44,655 bases of DNA from Mesorhizobium sp. (GTDB lineage: Bacteria; Pseudomonadota; Alphaproteobacteria; Rhizobiales; Rhizobiaceae), in contig NZ_JAFKIC010000136.1 in the NCBI RefSeq assembly GCF_017306585.1, positions 1 through 44,655 on the forward strand, written 5' to 3'. The notes beneath the pieces were generated by a model. It worked only from the letters and a program-made list of their open reading frames with translations, was not told where the DNA came from and ran no database searches. Of this stretch, positions 1 to 9,557 are shown one piece after another. The first letter of the stretch is position 1. Every line of letters begins with the position of its first letter. Position numbers and translations under genes: made by a program.

Positions 1-518
1 GGATCAAGCACGCCCTTCTTGAACAGTTTCACCGGCGGCAGCCGCAGGCCCTCCTGCTCGACGGCGGTGGCGGACGCCGAGAAGCCGCCCGGCACCGAAC
101 CGCCGATGTCGGGCCAGTGGCCGGTGTTGGACAGCCAGCAGAAGATTTTACCGTCGCGGTAGACCGGCATGACGAAGCGCACATCCATCAGATGCGTGCC
201 GCCGAGATAGGGGTCGTTGACGATGTAGATGTCGCCCGGTTCCGGAGGCAGGCAGCGACCGTCGGCGATCATCTCGATCACCGTTTTCGTCGAATACTGC
301 ATGACGCCGACGAACACCGGCAGGCCCTGGCTGCCTTGTGCGATCAATGACCCGTCGACAGCGGAATAGATGCCGTCGGAACGGTCATTGGCCTCGGCAA
401 TGACCGGCGAGAAGGCGGCGCGCGAAAAGGTCAGGTCCATCTCGTCGCAAACCTGCTGCAACGCCGCCTGCAGCACCGAAAGCGTGATGGCGTCGAGCTT
501 TGCTTCTGAAGCTGGCAT
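1..518 (-). CDS. hyuB: Hydantoinase B / 5-oxoprolinase-type subunit (HyuB), partial
   Basis: This is the N-terminal 172 residues of a HyuB-family protein; the rest lies beyond base 1. The reading frame begins MPASEAKLDAITLSVLQAAL and contains the family's typical stretches EANDRSDGIYS, GDIYIVNDPYLGGTHLMD and WLSNTGHWPDIGG. HyuB works with HyuA in ATP-dependent opening of cyclic amides such as N-methylhydantoin or 5-oxoproline; the substrate here cannot be read from the sequence. The ATG lies two bases after the hyuA stop codon, and a GAGG ribosome-binding motif sits in the end of hyuA, so the two genes are co-transcribed and probably translationally coupled. Family assignment is firm, the substrate is open. 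Confidence 0.9.
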   Translation of the reverse strand, partial: MPASEAKLDAITLSVLQAALQQVCDEMDLTFSRAAFSPVIAEANDRSDGIYSAVDGSLIAQGSQGLPVFVGVMQYSTKTVIEMIADGRCLPPEPGDIYIVNDPYLGGTHLMDVRFVMPVYRDGKIFCWLSNTGHWPDIGGSVPGGFSASATAVEQEGLRLPPVKLFKKGVLD

Positions 519-520
519 GG

Positions 521-2605
521 TCAGGCCTCGCCGATGTCGATGATGATGTTGCCGTCCGCATCCGACCGGGCGCGGTCGCCGGGCTCGAGCACGGTGGTGG
601 CGTCCATCTGTTCGAGGATCGCCGGGCCTTCGATGGCCGCGTCGAGCGGCAGTTTGTCCCTGGCATAGACCGGCGTGTCGTGCCAGCGCCCGGCATACCA
701 GACCGGCCGGATCTCGCGTCGCGCCTCGTCGAGCGTCTTGGCGCGGCCTGCCGGATCGATCAAGCGCGACAGGTCGATCGCCGGCCTCACCCCGGTGACA
801 GAAGTGTTGAGGTTGACGAGGTTGGCGCGAATCTCGGGTAACTCGACCTTGAAGCGGGCGAAGTAGGCTTTTTCGAACAAGGCCTGCAATTCGTCTCGGG
901 TCACCGATGAGGATGGCAGCGGCACGTTGATGATGTGCGTCTGGCCGACGAACTGCATGTCGGCGGAATGGGTGACGCGGATCGTCTCCGGCCTGACCGC
1001 TTCCTTGGCGATCAGTTCCTCGCCTTCGTTACGGTGCCGTTCCAATACTTGGTGGAGCTGACTTTCATCAAGCAGCGCGACCGGCTGGTTGACCGTGTTG
1101 ACGAAGTCGTGGCGCAGATCGGCGACGACGCAGCCGAGCGCGTTGGTGATACCGGGTCGGGCCGGCACCAGCACACGGGGCAGGCCGAGTTCGCGTGCAA
1201 GCGCGGTCGCGTGCAGCGGCCCGGCGCCGCCGAAGGCGAACAGCGCGAAATCGCGCGGGTCATGGCCGCGCGACACGGAAACCATGCGGATGGCGCCGGC
1301 CATCTTCATGTTGCCGAGCCTGAGCACGGCGCCAGCCGCCTCGACGCCGGAGAGGCCGGTCGCCTTGCCGATCCTGTCCTCGAAGATGTCGGTGACGCGC
1401 TCCGTCGTGACCGGATGATCGACGGCCAGCAGCTTCTTCGGCGCCAGCCGGCCAAGCACGAGATTGGCGTCGGTGATGGTCGGCTCCTGCCCGCCGCGCC
1501 CGTAGCAGATCGGGCCGGGATTGGCGCCAGCGCTTTCCGGCCCGATCTGGATCAGGCCGGCCGCGTCGACGCGGGCGATCGAGCCGCCGCCGGCGCCGAC
1601 CGTGTGCACCGCCACCATCGGCACATGGATCGGCATGGCGTATTCGATCTCGGTCTCGTTCGAGACAGCCGGCTCGGCGTTACGGATCAGCGCCACGTCG
1701 GTCGAGGTGCCGCCCATGTCGTAGGTGACGAGGTTATCGAAGCCGGCGCGCCTGCCCGTATAGGCCGCGGCGATGACGCCCGAGGCCGGGCCGGACATGA
1801 CGGTCTTGGCCGATTCACGTGTGACGAAGCGCGCCGAGATCATGCCGCCATTGCCGTTCATGATCAGGAAGTCCCTGATATAGCCCTTGTCGGCCAATTC
1901 CCTGCGCAACCGCTCGACATAACGCTCCAGGATCGGCTGCACCGAGGCGTTGACCGAGGCCGTTACGCCACGCTCGAACTCACGCGCTTCCGAAAGCAGC
2001 GCATGGCCTGATGTGATGTAGCCGTTCGGCCAGAGCTCGGCGGCGATTTCGGCGGCGCGCCGCTCATGGGAAGGGTTGGCGTAGGAGTGGAGGAAATGAA
2101 TGACGAGGGATTCGCAGCCGGCGGCGATAAGCGTCTTCACCGCCTCGCGCATCCCGGCCTCGTCGAGCGGGGTGCGGACAGCGCCCGAGGCCTCGACGCG
2201 TTCGGACACTTCCAGGCGCAGATCGCGCGGAATGACCGGGACGAAGCTTCCCGTCATGCCATAGGGCTGCGGCCGCGTGCGCCGGCCAAGCTCGATCACA
2301 TCGCGAAAGCCGGCTGTCGTGATCATGCCGGTTTTCGCCAGCCGGCGCTCCAGAACGGCATTGGTGGTGGTGGTCGTGCCATGCACGATAAGATCGATGC
2401 CGTCGATGGCAAAGCCGGTGGCGCCAAGCGCGGAAACCACGCCAAAAGCCTGATTCTCGACCGTGGTCGGCGTCTTGGCGAGATACACCCTGCCGCCATC
2501 CTTGCCGTCGATCAGAATGAGGTCCGTGAAGGTTCCGCCGACATCGATGCCGGCGACGACATTGCCAGAGGAGTCTCGCGGCACCGTCGAAAAATTCTCT
2601 TTCAT
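521..2605 (-). CDS. hyuA: Hydantoinase A / 5-oxoprolinase-type subunit (HyuA)
   Basis: The product is a 694-residue HyuA-family protein, full length for the family. An N-terminal acetate-kinase-like ATPase fold is visible: GIDVGGTFTDLILID near residue 19, HGTTTTTNAVLERR near residue 75, and the second phosphate loop YDMGGTSTDVALI near residue 295. The C-terminal half carries ALFAFGGAGPLHA, which is typical of the family. With HyuB it should form a cytoplasmic ATP-dependent amidohydrolase acting on hydantoins, oxoproline or related lactams. Some members of this family are acetone or acetophenone carboxylases, so the substrate is unknown. It is first in the leftward hyuA-hyuB operon and divergent from fpr across a 220-base spacer. 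No regulator gene is adjacent. Confidence 0.92.
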   Translation of the reverse strand: MKENFSTVPRDSSGNVVAGIDVGGTFTDLILIDGKDGGRVYLAKTPTTVENQAFGVVSALGATGFAIDGIDLIVHGTTTTTNAVLERRLAKTGMITTAGFRDVIELGRRTRPQPYGMTGSFVPVIPRDLRLEVSERVEASGAVRTPLDEAGMREAVKTLIAAGCESLVIHFLHSYANPSHERRAAEIAAELWPNGYITSGHALLSEAREFERGVTASVNASVQPILERYVERLRRELADKGYIRDFLIMNGNGGMISARFVTRESAKTVMSGPASGVIAAAYTGRRAGFDNLVTYDMGGTSTDVALIRNAEPAVSNETEIEYAMPIHVPMVAVHTVGAGGGSIARVDAAGLIQIGPESAGANPGPICYGRGGQEPTITDANLVLGRLAPKKLLAVDHPVTTERVTDIFEDRIGKATGLSGVEAAGAVLRLGNMKMAGAIRMVSVSRGHDPRDFALFAFGGAGPLHATALARELGLPRVLVPARPGITNALGCVVADLRHDFVNTVNQPVALLDESQLHQVLERHRNEGEELIAKEAVRPETIRVTHSADMQFVGQTHIINVPLPSSSVTRDELQALFEKAYFARFKVELPEIRANLVNLNTSVTGVRPAIDLSRLIDPAGRAKTLDEARREIRPVWYAGRWHDTPVYARDKLPLDAAIEGPAILEQMDATTVLEPGDRARSDADGNIIIDIGEA

Positions 2606-2672
2606 CGTCGAAACCCGAAATACCAGGACTACGGATATGTCTCAGTTTGGAAAGGTGTTTTACGCCGGCATC

Positions 2673-2702
2673 TTGACGCAAATATCGTTTGTATACTAAT
2701 AA
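2673..2702 (+). promoter_or_regulatory. Candidate sigma70-type promoter of fpr
   Basis: TTGACG at 2673-2678 is followed after 18 bases by TAATAA at 2697-2702, in the spacer between the divergent hyuA and fpr genes. The area is much more AT-rich than its surroundings. A GTATAC core just before the -10 element (2691-2696) could also be part of an operator, since many GntR regulators of the FCD type bind such cores. The promoter would give a leader of roughly 115 bases. This is inferred from sequence similarity to consensus only. Confidence 0.35.
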
Positions 2703-2825
2703 ATCCCGGACACAAGAGCTTACCATCTCGGAGTGTGTGCAAGGCACGCCGGAACCTGAAGGGTTCGGGCGTGCACGGGAAGGTCTGGCGCCCGCGTTGG
2801 AAAATGGGCGAGAAGGTTGGAATCG

Positions 2826-3653
2826 ATGAACACCACACCCGCGTTCAACGCCGACGGCGCCCGCTCGCTGCAATTCCCGATTCCGGCAAATGTCTATGCC
2901 GAAACCGTCGTCTCGGTGAAGCACTATACCGACCGGCTGTTCTCCTTCCGCATCACGCGTCCGCAGTCGCTGCGCTTCCGTTCCGGCGAGTTCGTCATGA
3001 TCGGCCTGCCCAATGCCGAGAAGCCGGTGTTCCGCGCCTATTCGGTGGCGAGCCCGGCCTGGGACGAGGAGCTGGAGTTCTTCTCGATCAAGGTGCCGGA
3101 CGGCCCGCTGACCTCCGAACTGCAGAAGATCCAGGTCGGCGACACCGTGATCATGCGCCAGAAGTCGACCGGCACGCTGGTCGTCGACGCGCTGACCCCG
3201 GCCAAGCGCCTGTTCATGATTTCGACGGGCACCGGCATCGCGCCCTTCGCCAGCCTGCTGCGCGACCCCGACACCTATGAGAAGTTCGACCAGTTGATCC
3301 TGACCCACACCTGCCGCGACAATGCCGAGCTGACCTATGGCCAGGAATTGGTGGCGGCGCTGGAAAGCGATCCGCTGATCGGCGAACTGACAGCCGGGCG
3401 CGTCACGCTCTACAATTCGACGACCCGTGAGGAGTCGGCGCGCATGGGCCGCATCACCGCGCTGATCGGTTCGGGCAAGTTCTACAGCGACCTCGGCATC
3501 GACAAGCTCGATCCCGAGACCGACCGCATCATGATCTGCGGCTCCATGCACATGCTGAAGGACGTCAAGGAGATGGCCGAAAGCCTTGGCTTCCAGGAAG
3601 GTTCGCTCAGCCATCCCGCCAGCTTCGTCGTCGAGCGCGCTTTCGTCGGCTGA
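2826..3653 (+). CDS. fpr: Ferredoxin-NADP+ reductase
   Basis: The 275-residue product is a bacterial-type ferredoxin/flavodoxin-NADP+ reductase. It has the FAD-binding motif RAYSVASP near residue 70, the NADP-binding STGTGIAPFASLL near residue 133, and the C-terminal ending VERAFVG typical of proteobacterial Fpr proteins. It moves electrons between NADPH and ferredoxin or flavodoxin in the cytoplasm, often linked to oxidative-stress defence and Fe-S cluster supply. I chose the ATG at 2826 because a purine-rich GAGAAGG lies 9 bases ahead; an in-frame TTG at 2817 would add three residues. The gene stands alone, with 372 bases before the next gene. Confidence 0.95.
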   Translation: MNTTPAFNADGARSLQFPIPANVYAETVVSVKHYTDRLFSFRITRPQSLRFRSGEFVMIGLPNAEKPVFRAYSVASPAWDEELEFFSIKVPDGPLTSELQKIQVGDTVIMRQKSTGTLVVDALTPAKRLFMISTGTGIAPFASLLRDPDTYEKFDQLILTHTCRDNAELTYGQELVAALESDPLIGELTAGRVTLYNSTTREESARMGRITALIGSGKFYSDLGIDKLDPETDRIMICGSMHMLKDVKEMAESLGFQEGSLSHPASFVVERAFVG

Positions 3654-4025
3654 AACACGGGCTTCCCGATCGGAAACGCGGCAGGCACACCGCCCGTCGC
3701 CAAACAGCCATATCTGAATTCAGCCCGACAAGGCTTGGTCTGGAACGACAAGACGACGTCCGCCGCGTCGACCGGGTCGGCATGACCGTAGGCGGCTCAG
3801 ACGCTGCTCGTGCAGCACCAGTTGGACCCATCGAAGTCACTTTGCCGCGATGGTGCGCTCAATCCTGGCTCACGCATCCTTGAATGCCGCAGCGCAACAT
3901 GACCGACTTGTAACCTGACAGGGCCGGGTCGTTGGGGCTAGTGTCCAGCCGATCGACGCTGTCGATCCCGAGCTCCAATCATCCTGAAAAGGCTGGATAA
4001 TCTTGCCTGCCAGGTGGACGGGACA
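3654..4025. other. Non-coding spacer between fpr and the RND efflux operon
   Basis: I found no gene, RNA or terminator with a T-run in these 372 bases. The short open frames here have no ribosome-binding site and no recognisable product. The only structure I would point to is the inverted repeat at 3951-3967, listed separately. The efflux promoter presumably lies in the last 150 bases, but no convincing -35/-10 pair could be picked. Confidence 0.5.
3951..3967. promoter_or_regulatory. Perfect 7-bp inverted repeat upstream of efflux operon, possible operator
   Basis: GATCGAC, a 3-base spacer GCT, then GTCGATC form a perfect dyad 58 bases before the ATG of the membrane fusion protein gene. Its size and place fit an operator for a TetR- or MarR-type efflux repressor, but no such regulator gene is next to the pump in this window. 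GATC/GTCGA words are common in this GC-rich genome, so a chance palindrome is possible. Confidence 0.3.
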
Positions 4026-5249
4026 ATGACGATTTCCGCAACTCACCAGGCCAGGCGAAGACGGTCCCGACGTTCTCAGGGCATCGTGGCGCTAGCCGCG
4101 CTCGTCCTGCTGGTCGGCGGCTACGGCTTGTGGCGCAGCCACGCCGCCGGGCTGGAAAGGGCCGCCGCGGCCTCGCAATCGGCGCCGGCGCCAAAGATTC
4201 CGGTCACCGTGGCCACCGTCCAGAAAAACGACTTTCCGCTTTACCTCTACGGGCTCGGAACGGTTACGCCGCCAAACAGCGTCAGCATTTCGAGCCGCGT
4301 CACCGGCGTCGTCACGCGGGTTCCGGTCGAAGAGGGCCAGATGGTCAAGCAGGGCGACCTGCTCGCCGAGATCGACCCTCGGCCCTATCAGGCGGTGCTC
4401 GACCAGGCGAAGGCCAAGCAGGCGGAGGACGAAGCGACACTGAAGAACGCGCAGGTGGTGCTCGACCGCCTGTCCACGCTTCTGAAAAAGACGTTCGAGA
4501 CCCAGCAGGATGTCGATAACCAGCAGGCGGTGGTCAACACCACCGCTGCGACGATCGAGGCCGACAAGGCCGCCATTGAGGCGGCCCAGCTCAATCTCGA
4601 CTTCACCAGCATCACGGCCCCGCTGGCCGGCAAGACAGGCTTCCGCACCATCGACCCGGGCAACATCGTGCAGGCCGGCCAGAGCCCCGGTCTTTTTACG
4701 GTCGTGCAGCTTCAGCCCATCTACGTGTCGTTCACAGAGCCTCAGGACGACGTGTCGACCATCAACAAGGTCTTCGCGGCCGGTCCGGTTTCGATCGACA
4801 CGCTGGGCGCCGACATGAAGACCGTGCTGGCGAGCGGGAAACTGGAAGCGGTCCAGAACCAGGTCGACCAGGCTTCGGGCACGATCTCGCTCAGGGCGAC
4901 ATTCGCCAACCAGGACAATGCGCTGTGGCCCGGCCTGTCGGTGAACACCCGCATCCATATCGGCACGATAGCAGGTGCGATCATGGTGCCGGACGAGGCT
5001 GTCCAGCATGGCCCTGACGGGCTCTTCGCCTATGTCGTGGGCGACGACGGCAAGGTCCATCGCCAGACGGTCAAGACAGGTCCGTCCGACGGCGGCGCAA
5101 CCGTCATCACCGACGGGCTGAGCCCCGGGCAGCGCGTCGTGGTCGGCGGGCAATACCGGGTGGTCGACGGCGCCAGCGTCGACGCCACCCCGGCCCCCGG
5201 GGCCGGGCCCGTGCAGGACGCCGCCGCACAGGCGAAAGGGGCTGGCTGA
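4026..5249 (+). CDS. RND efflux periplasmic adaptor (membrane fusion protein)
   Basis: The product has 407 residues and belongs to the AcrA/MexE/MdtA class of periplasmic adaptors. A basic N-terminus (RRRSRRSQG) and one hydrophobic segment, IVALAALVLLVGGYGLW, anchor it in the inner membrane. Next come a biotinyl-lipoyl half (VEEGQMVKQGDLLAEIDPRP), an alpha-hairpin rich in Ala and Gln, the second lipoyl half (ITAPLAGKTGFR) and a beta-barrel/membrane-proximal region. It should couple the RND pump encoded next to an outer-membrane channel. The ATG at 4026 is preferred over a GTG at 4014 because AGGTGG lies 8 bases ahead of it. The stop codon overlaps the pump's start by one base (TGATG), showing one operon. 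Confidence 0.92.
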   Translation: MTISATHQARRRRSRRSQGIVALAALVLLVGGYGLWRSHAAGLERAAAASQSAPAPKIPVTVATVQKNDFPLYLYGLGTVTPPNSVSISSRVTGVVTRVPVEEGQMVKQGDLLAEIDPRPYQAVLDQAKAKQAEDEATLKNAQVVLDRLSTLLKKTFETQQDVDNQQAVVNTTAATIEADKAAIEAAQLNLDFTSITAPLAGKTGFRTIDPGNIVQAGQSPGLFTVVQLQPIYVSFTEPQDDVSTINKVFAAGPVSIDTLGADMKTVLASGKLEAVQNQVDQASGTISLRATFANQDNALWPGLSVNTRIHIGTIAGAIMVPDEAVQHGPDGLFAYVVGDDGKVHRQTVKTGPSDGGATVITDGLSPGQRVVVGGQYRVVDGASVDATPAPGAGPVQDAAAQAKGAG

Positions 5250-8200
5250 TGGCTTCCGTCGGAGTTTCCACGCCCTTCATCCGCTATCCCGTGGCGACGT
5301 CGCTGCTGATGGTCGGCGTGCTGTTCGTCGGCCTTGTCGCCTATTTCAACCTGCCGGTCGCGCCGATGCCGAGCGTCGATTTTCCGACGATCCAGGTGTC
5401 GACAAACCTGCCGGGCGCTGACCCGATCACGATGGCATCGTCGGTGACCCAGCCGCTCGAGACGCAGTTCGCCCAGATTCCCGGCATTGCCGAGATGACA
5501 TCGAGCAGCCTGTCCGGTTCCAGCCAGATCACGCTGCAATTCGATCTCAACGTCCAGATCGCCTCGGCCGCCGGACTGGTGCAGTCGGCCATCAACGCCG
5601 CTGGCGGACAGCTGCCCAAGACCCTTCCCAATCCGCCCACGTACAGGGAGGTCAATCCGACCGATTCGCCGATCATGCTGATCGGCGCGAGTTCGACCGA
5701 CCTGGCGCTGACGACGGTGAGCGACGACGTCTACACCAAGCTCGCGCAGGTGATCAGCCATGTCGACGGCGTCGGCCAGGTGCTGGTCGGCGGCCAGCAG
5801 ACGCCCTCGATCCGCGTCCAGCTCGATCCGGCCAAGCTCGCGGCAAGGGGCCTGTCGCTGGAGGCCGTTCGCACGCCGCTGTCGATCGGCACGGTCGACC
5901 TGCCCAAGGGCAACATCCAGGGCGAGGTGCGCTCCTTCACCATCTTCTCCAACGATCAGATGACCGCCGCCGACGACTGGAACAACGCCATCATCGCCTA
6001 TCGCAACGGGGCGCCGGTGCGGGTCAAGGATGTCGGCCGCGCCGTGCTCGACGCGCAGGACTACACCCAGGCCGGCTGGACCGACACGACACGCGGCGTC
6101 GTCCTCGTCATCTTCAAGGAACCCGGCGCCAACATCATCGACACGGTCGACAAGATCAAGGCGGAGCTGCCGATGCTGACCGCCTCGATGCCGGCCTCGC
6201 TGAAGCTGCAGGTGCTTTCCGACCGGACCCAGACGATCCGCGCTTCGGTGGCGGACGTGCAGTTCACGCTGATGCTCACCATCGGGCTGGTGGTGATGGT
6301 GATCTTCCTGTTCCTGCGCAATGTCTGGGCAACGGCCATACCGGCCTTCACCGTGCCGCTTGCCCTGCTCGGCGCCTGCGGCTTGATGTGGGTCGCCGGC
6401 TACTCGATCGACAATCTGTCGCTGATGGCGCTGACGATCTCGATCGGGTTCGTGGTCGACGACGCCATCGTCATGCTGGAAAACATCGTCCGCTACATCG
6501 AGCACGGCGAAAAGCCGATGCAGGCGGCGATCCGCGGCGCCAGCGAGATCGGCTTCACCATCATGTCGATCTCGATTTCGCTGGTGGCGGTGCTGATACC
6601 GCTGCTCCTCATGAGCGGCATCATCGGGCGCCTGTTCAAGGAGTTCGCGGTGACGCTGGCGATGACCATTCTGGTCTCCGCCTGCGTTTCGCTGACGCTG
6701 ACCCCGATGCTTGCCTCGCGCTTCATCAAGCCCGCGGCGGAGGAGCATCACGGCAAGCTCTACCGGTGGAGCGAGCGGGTGTTCGACGGGATGTTGCACG
6801 GCTATGAACGCGTGCTCGACACGGCGCTCGGACATCGTTTCGTCACGCTGCTTGTCTTCCTGGGCTGCGTGGGCCTTACCGGTTACTTCTTCACCCTCGT
6901 TCCGAGCGGCTTCTTCCCGCAGCAGGACACCGGCCTGATCTTCGGCCAGGTGATCGCCGGACAGGACGTCTCGATCGACCAGATGAAGTCCTACATGACG
7001 CAATTCGCCGGGATCGTCTCGAAGGATCCGGCGGTCGCGCATTTCGCGGCCTCGACGGGCGGCGGCGGAAACACGCAGAACACCGGCCGCATGTTCATCC
7101 AGCTGAAGCCGCGCGACGACCGCGATGCCTCCGCCGACCAGGTCATCCGCCGGCTGCAGCCCAGGCTATCGGTCGTCCAGGGCGCCCGCCTGTTCATGCA
7201 GGCCTCGCAGGATGTGCGCGTCGGCGGCAAGCTTTCCGCGTCGCAATATCAATATGTGCTGGAAAGCGGCGATCTCGACACGCTCGACCAGTGGGCGCCC
7301 CAGCTTTTGACGGCGCTGCAGCACCTGCCCCAGTTGCGTGACGTGTCGACCGACCAGATGAGTTCCGGCACGACGCTGACGCTCAAGGTCGATCGCGACC
7401 AGGCAGCCCGCTACGGCCTGACCGCGAACGATGTCGACAACACACTCAACGACGCTTTCGGCCAGCGCCAGATCGCCCAGTACTTCACCCAGCTTTCAAC
7501 CTATGACGTGATCCTGGAAGTGCTGCCGTCGCTGCGCGGAAACCTCAAGGCGCTCAACGAGATCTACCTGACCACATCGAGCGGCTCTCAGGTGCCGCTC
7601 TCGGCGATCGCCAAGTGGACGACGGCGCCGGTGCAGCCGCTGGTCATCAACCACGAAGGCCAGTTCCCGTCCGTGACCATCAGCTTCAACCTGGCGCCCG
7701 GCGTGGCGCTGGGCCAGGCCACCGCCGCGATCGACAAGGCCGCCGTCGATATGCGGCTGCCAGCGACCATCCAGACCAGCTATACGGGAACGGCGCAGGC
7801 GTTCCAGCAATCGCTTTCCTCCATACCGCTGCTCATCTTCGGCGCGCTGGTGGTGGTCTACCTGATCCTCGGCATCCTCTATGAAAGCTACATCCACCCG
7901 CTGACCATTCTCTCCACGCTGCCATCCGCCGGGTTGGGCGCGCTCGGCACGCTGCTGGTCTTCCACATGGAGTTCAACCTCATCGGCCTGATCGGCATCA
8001 TCCTGCTCATCGGCATCGTCAAGAAGAACGGGATCATGATGGTCGACTTCGCCATCGCGGCCGAGAGGGACCAGCATCTGAGTTCGCTCGAATCGATCCG
8101 CCAGGCCTGCCTGCTGCGGTTCCGGCCCATCATGATGACCACCATGGTCTCGATGCTGGGCGCGCTGCCGCTGATGCTCGGCAACGGCACGGGCGCCGAG

Positions 8201-8407
8201 ATCCGGCAGCCATTGGGCTATACGATGTTCGGCGGACTGCTCGTCAGCCAGGCCCTGACGCTGTTCACCACGCCGGTGATCTATCTCTATCTCGACGACC
8301 TCTCGCGGTGGCTTACCTCCTGGCGCGGCGAGGAGCAGGTTGACTATGAACCTGCCCTTGAAGCCGTCGAAATCAGCCGGCCTCGTGACAGGCTGGCGGC
8401 CGAGTAG
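5249..8407 (+). CDS. RND multidrug efflux permease (AcrB/MdtB-MdtC type)
   Basis: This 1052-residue protein is a full-length hydrophobe/amphiphile-efflux RND pump of the inner membrane, driven by proton influx. The proton-relay residues are present: the Asp pair D404-D405 in GFVVDDAIVMLENI (transmembrane helix 4) and a lysine at 925/926 in LIGIVKKNGIMMVDF (helix 10). The porter region reads LPNPPTYREVNPTDSPI, which is closest to the MdtB/MdtC and SmeB-like branch. The substrate cannot be told from sequence; drugs, bile-like compounds or plant phenolics are usual. No outer-membrane factor follows (deoC is next), so it must borrow a TolC-like channel encoded elsewhere. Confidence 0.95.
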   Translation: MASVGVSTPFIRYPVATSLLMVGVLFVGLVAYFNLPVAPMPSVDFPTIQVSTNLPGADPITMASSVTQPLETQFAQIPGIAEMTSSSLSGSSQITLQFDLNVQIASAAGLVQSAINAAGGQLPKTLPNPPTYREVNPTDSPIMLIGASSTDLALTTVSDDVYTKLAQVISHVDGVGQVLVGGQQTPSIRVQLDPAKLAARGLSLEAVRTPLSIGTVDLPKGNIQGEVRSFTIFSNDQMTAADDWNNAIIAYRNGAPVRVKDVGRAVLDAQDYTQAGWTDTTRGVVLVIFKEPGANIIDTVDKIKAELPMLTASMPASLKLQVLSDRTQTIRASVADVQFTLMLTIGLVVMVIFLFLRNVWATAIPAFTVPLALLGACGLMWVAGYSIDNLSLMALTISIGFVVDDAIVMLENIVRYIEHGEKPMQAAIRGASEIGFTIMSISISLVAVLIPLLLMSGIIGRLFKEFAVTLAMTILVSACVSLTLTPMLASRFIKPAAEEHHGKLYRWSERVFDGMLHGYERVLDTALGHRFVTLLVFLGCVGLTGYFFTLVPSGFFPQQDTGLIFGQVIAGQDVSIDQMKSYMTQFAGIVSKDPAVAHFAASTGGGGNTQNTGRMFIQLKPRDDRDASADQVIRRLQPRLSVVQGARLFMQASQDVRVGGKLSASQYQYVLESGDLDTLDQWAPQLLTALQHLPQLRDVSTDQMSSGTTLTLKVDRDQAARYGLTANDVDNTLNDAFGQRQIAQYFTQLSTYDVILEVLPSLRGNLKALNEIYLTTSSGSQVPLSAIAKWTTAPVQPLVINHEGQFPSVTISFNLAPGVALGQATAAIDKAAVDMRLPATIQTSYTGTAQAFQQSLSSIPLLIFGALVVVYLILGILYESYIHPLTILSTLPSAGLGALGTLLVFHMEFNLIGLIGIILLIGIVKKNGIMMVDFAIAAERDQHLSSLESIRQACLLRFRPIMMTTMVSMLGALPLMLGNGTGAEIRQPLGYTMFGGLLVSQALTLFTTPVIYLYLDDLSRWLTSWRGEEQVDYEPALEAVEISRPRDRLAAE

Positions 8408-8494
8408 GCCGGCGTCCGACGCGGCGTTCCTCAGGCTTGTGGCTTCGATCCAAACGATCGTGTAAGTATCGCCCGAAACGAGAAAGGGCAGGAG

Positions 8495-9544
8495 ATGAGC
8501 AACACGATCCGCGAGGCGGGCACCGGTGCGTCCAAGGTGATGCCGCTGCCGGCGCGCGCCGCCGCCAACACCCCGGTTCCCTCGGACCATCGCATAGCCC
8601 GCAACCCCGGCATGAAGCTCGACCTCGGCTTCCTGGAATCGGTGCGCAGCGTCAACCGCTCGGCGCTGGAGCGGCGCGTCGCCACCTTGACCAAGCGGCG
8701 CTCGATCAAGGCCGACAACCAGGCCGCCTGGCTGCTGCGGGCGATCGCCTGCATGGATCTGACGACGCTCAATTCCAACGACACCGAGGAGCGCGTGCGC
8801 CGGCTCTGCGCCAAGGCGATCAACCCGCTGCGCCGCGACATCGTCGAGGGGCTGGGCATTTCGGGCGAGACGATCCGGCCGGCCGCGGTCTGCGTCTACC
8901 ATCCGTTCGTCGCCACGGCGGTCGACGCCGTGCGCGGCACCGGCATCCATGTCGCCGCGGTCTCTACCGCCTTCCCGCATGGGCTGGCGCCGCTGTCGAC
9001 CCGCCTGCAGGAGATCGAGGCCTCGGTGAAGGACGGCGCCGACGAGATCGACGTCGTCATTCCGCGCGGCCTGGTGTTCGGCGCCAAATGGCGCGAGCTC
9101 TACAATGAGATCGTCTCGATGCGCGCCGCCTGCGGCGAAGCGCATCTGAAGGTCATTCTCGGCACCGGCGATCTCGCCACGCTGCGCAATGTCATGCTCG
9201 CCTCGATGGTGGCGATGATGGCTGGCGCCGATTTCATCAAGACCTCGACCGGCAAGGAAAGCGTCAATGCCACGCTGCCCGTCGGCCTCGCCATGGTGCG
9301 CGCTATCAGGGCCTATTTCGAGGAAACCGGCCATCTCATCGGCTTCAAGCCGGCAGGCGGCATTTCGACCGCCAAGGTGTCGCTCGACTGGCTGGTGCTG
9401 ATGAAGGAAGAGCTTGGCCGGCCGTGGCTCGAGCCCGACCTGTTCCGCTTCGGCGCGTCGAGCCTGCTGACCGACATCGAACGCCAGCTCGAGCATCACC
9501 TGACCGGGCATTATTCGGCCAATCACCGCCACGCGATGGCTTGA
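8495..9544 (+). CDS. deoC: Deoxyribose-phosphate aldolase
   Basis: DeoC splits 2-deoxyribose-5-phosphate into glyceraldehyde-3-phosphate and acetaldehyde. The protein has 349 residues, the long form with an N-terminal extension of about 80 residues compared with the E. coli enzyme, similar to animal DERA. The Schiff-base lysine is K249 in ADFIKTSTGKES, and the family stretch DEIDVVIPRGLVFGAKW is present. The ATG follows GGGCAGGAG at good spacing. The next gene is an aldehyde dehydrogenase, which fits oxidation of the acetaldehyde released. The 69-base spacer between them holds two hairpins and no T-run, so read-through is likely. Confidence 0.93.
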   Translation: MSNTIREAGTGASKVMPLPARAAANTPVPSDHRIARNPGMKLDLGFLESVRSVNRSALERRVATLTKRRSIKADNQAAWLLRAIACMDLTTLNSNDTEERVRRLCAKAINPLRRDIVEGLGISGETIRPAAVCVYHPFVATAVDAVRGTGIHVAAVSTAFPHGLAPLSTRLQEIEASVKDGADEIDVVIPRGLVFGAKWRELYNEIVSMRAACGEAHLKVILGTGDLATLRNVMLASMVAMMAGADFIKTSTGKESVNATLPVGLAMVRAIRAYFEETGHLIGFKPAGGISTAKVSLDWLVLMKEELGRPWLEPDLFRFGASSLLTDIERQLEHHLTGHYSANHRHAMA

Positions 9545-9557
9545 GCATCCCCCACCC

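Noticed and set aside
2064-3614. A 516-codon minus-strand frame across hyuA and fpr
   Set aside because: It crosses the divergent promoter region and is antisense to fpr and out of frame with hyuA. There is no domain evidence.
5030-7042. A 670-codon minus-strand open frame
   Set aside because: It is antisense to the two RND genes, with His/Arg/Asp-rich low-complexity translation typical of shadows.
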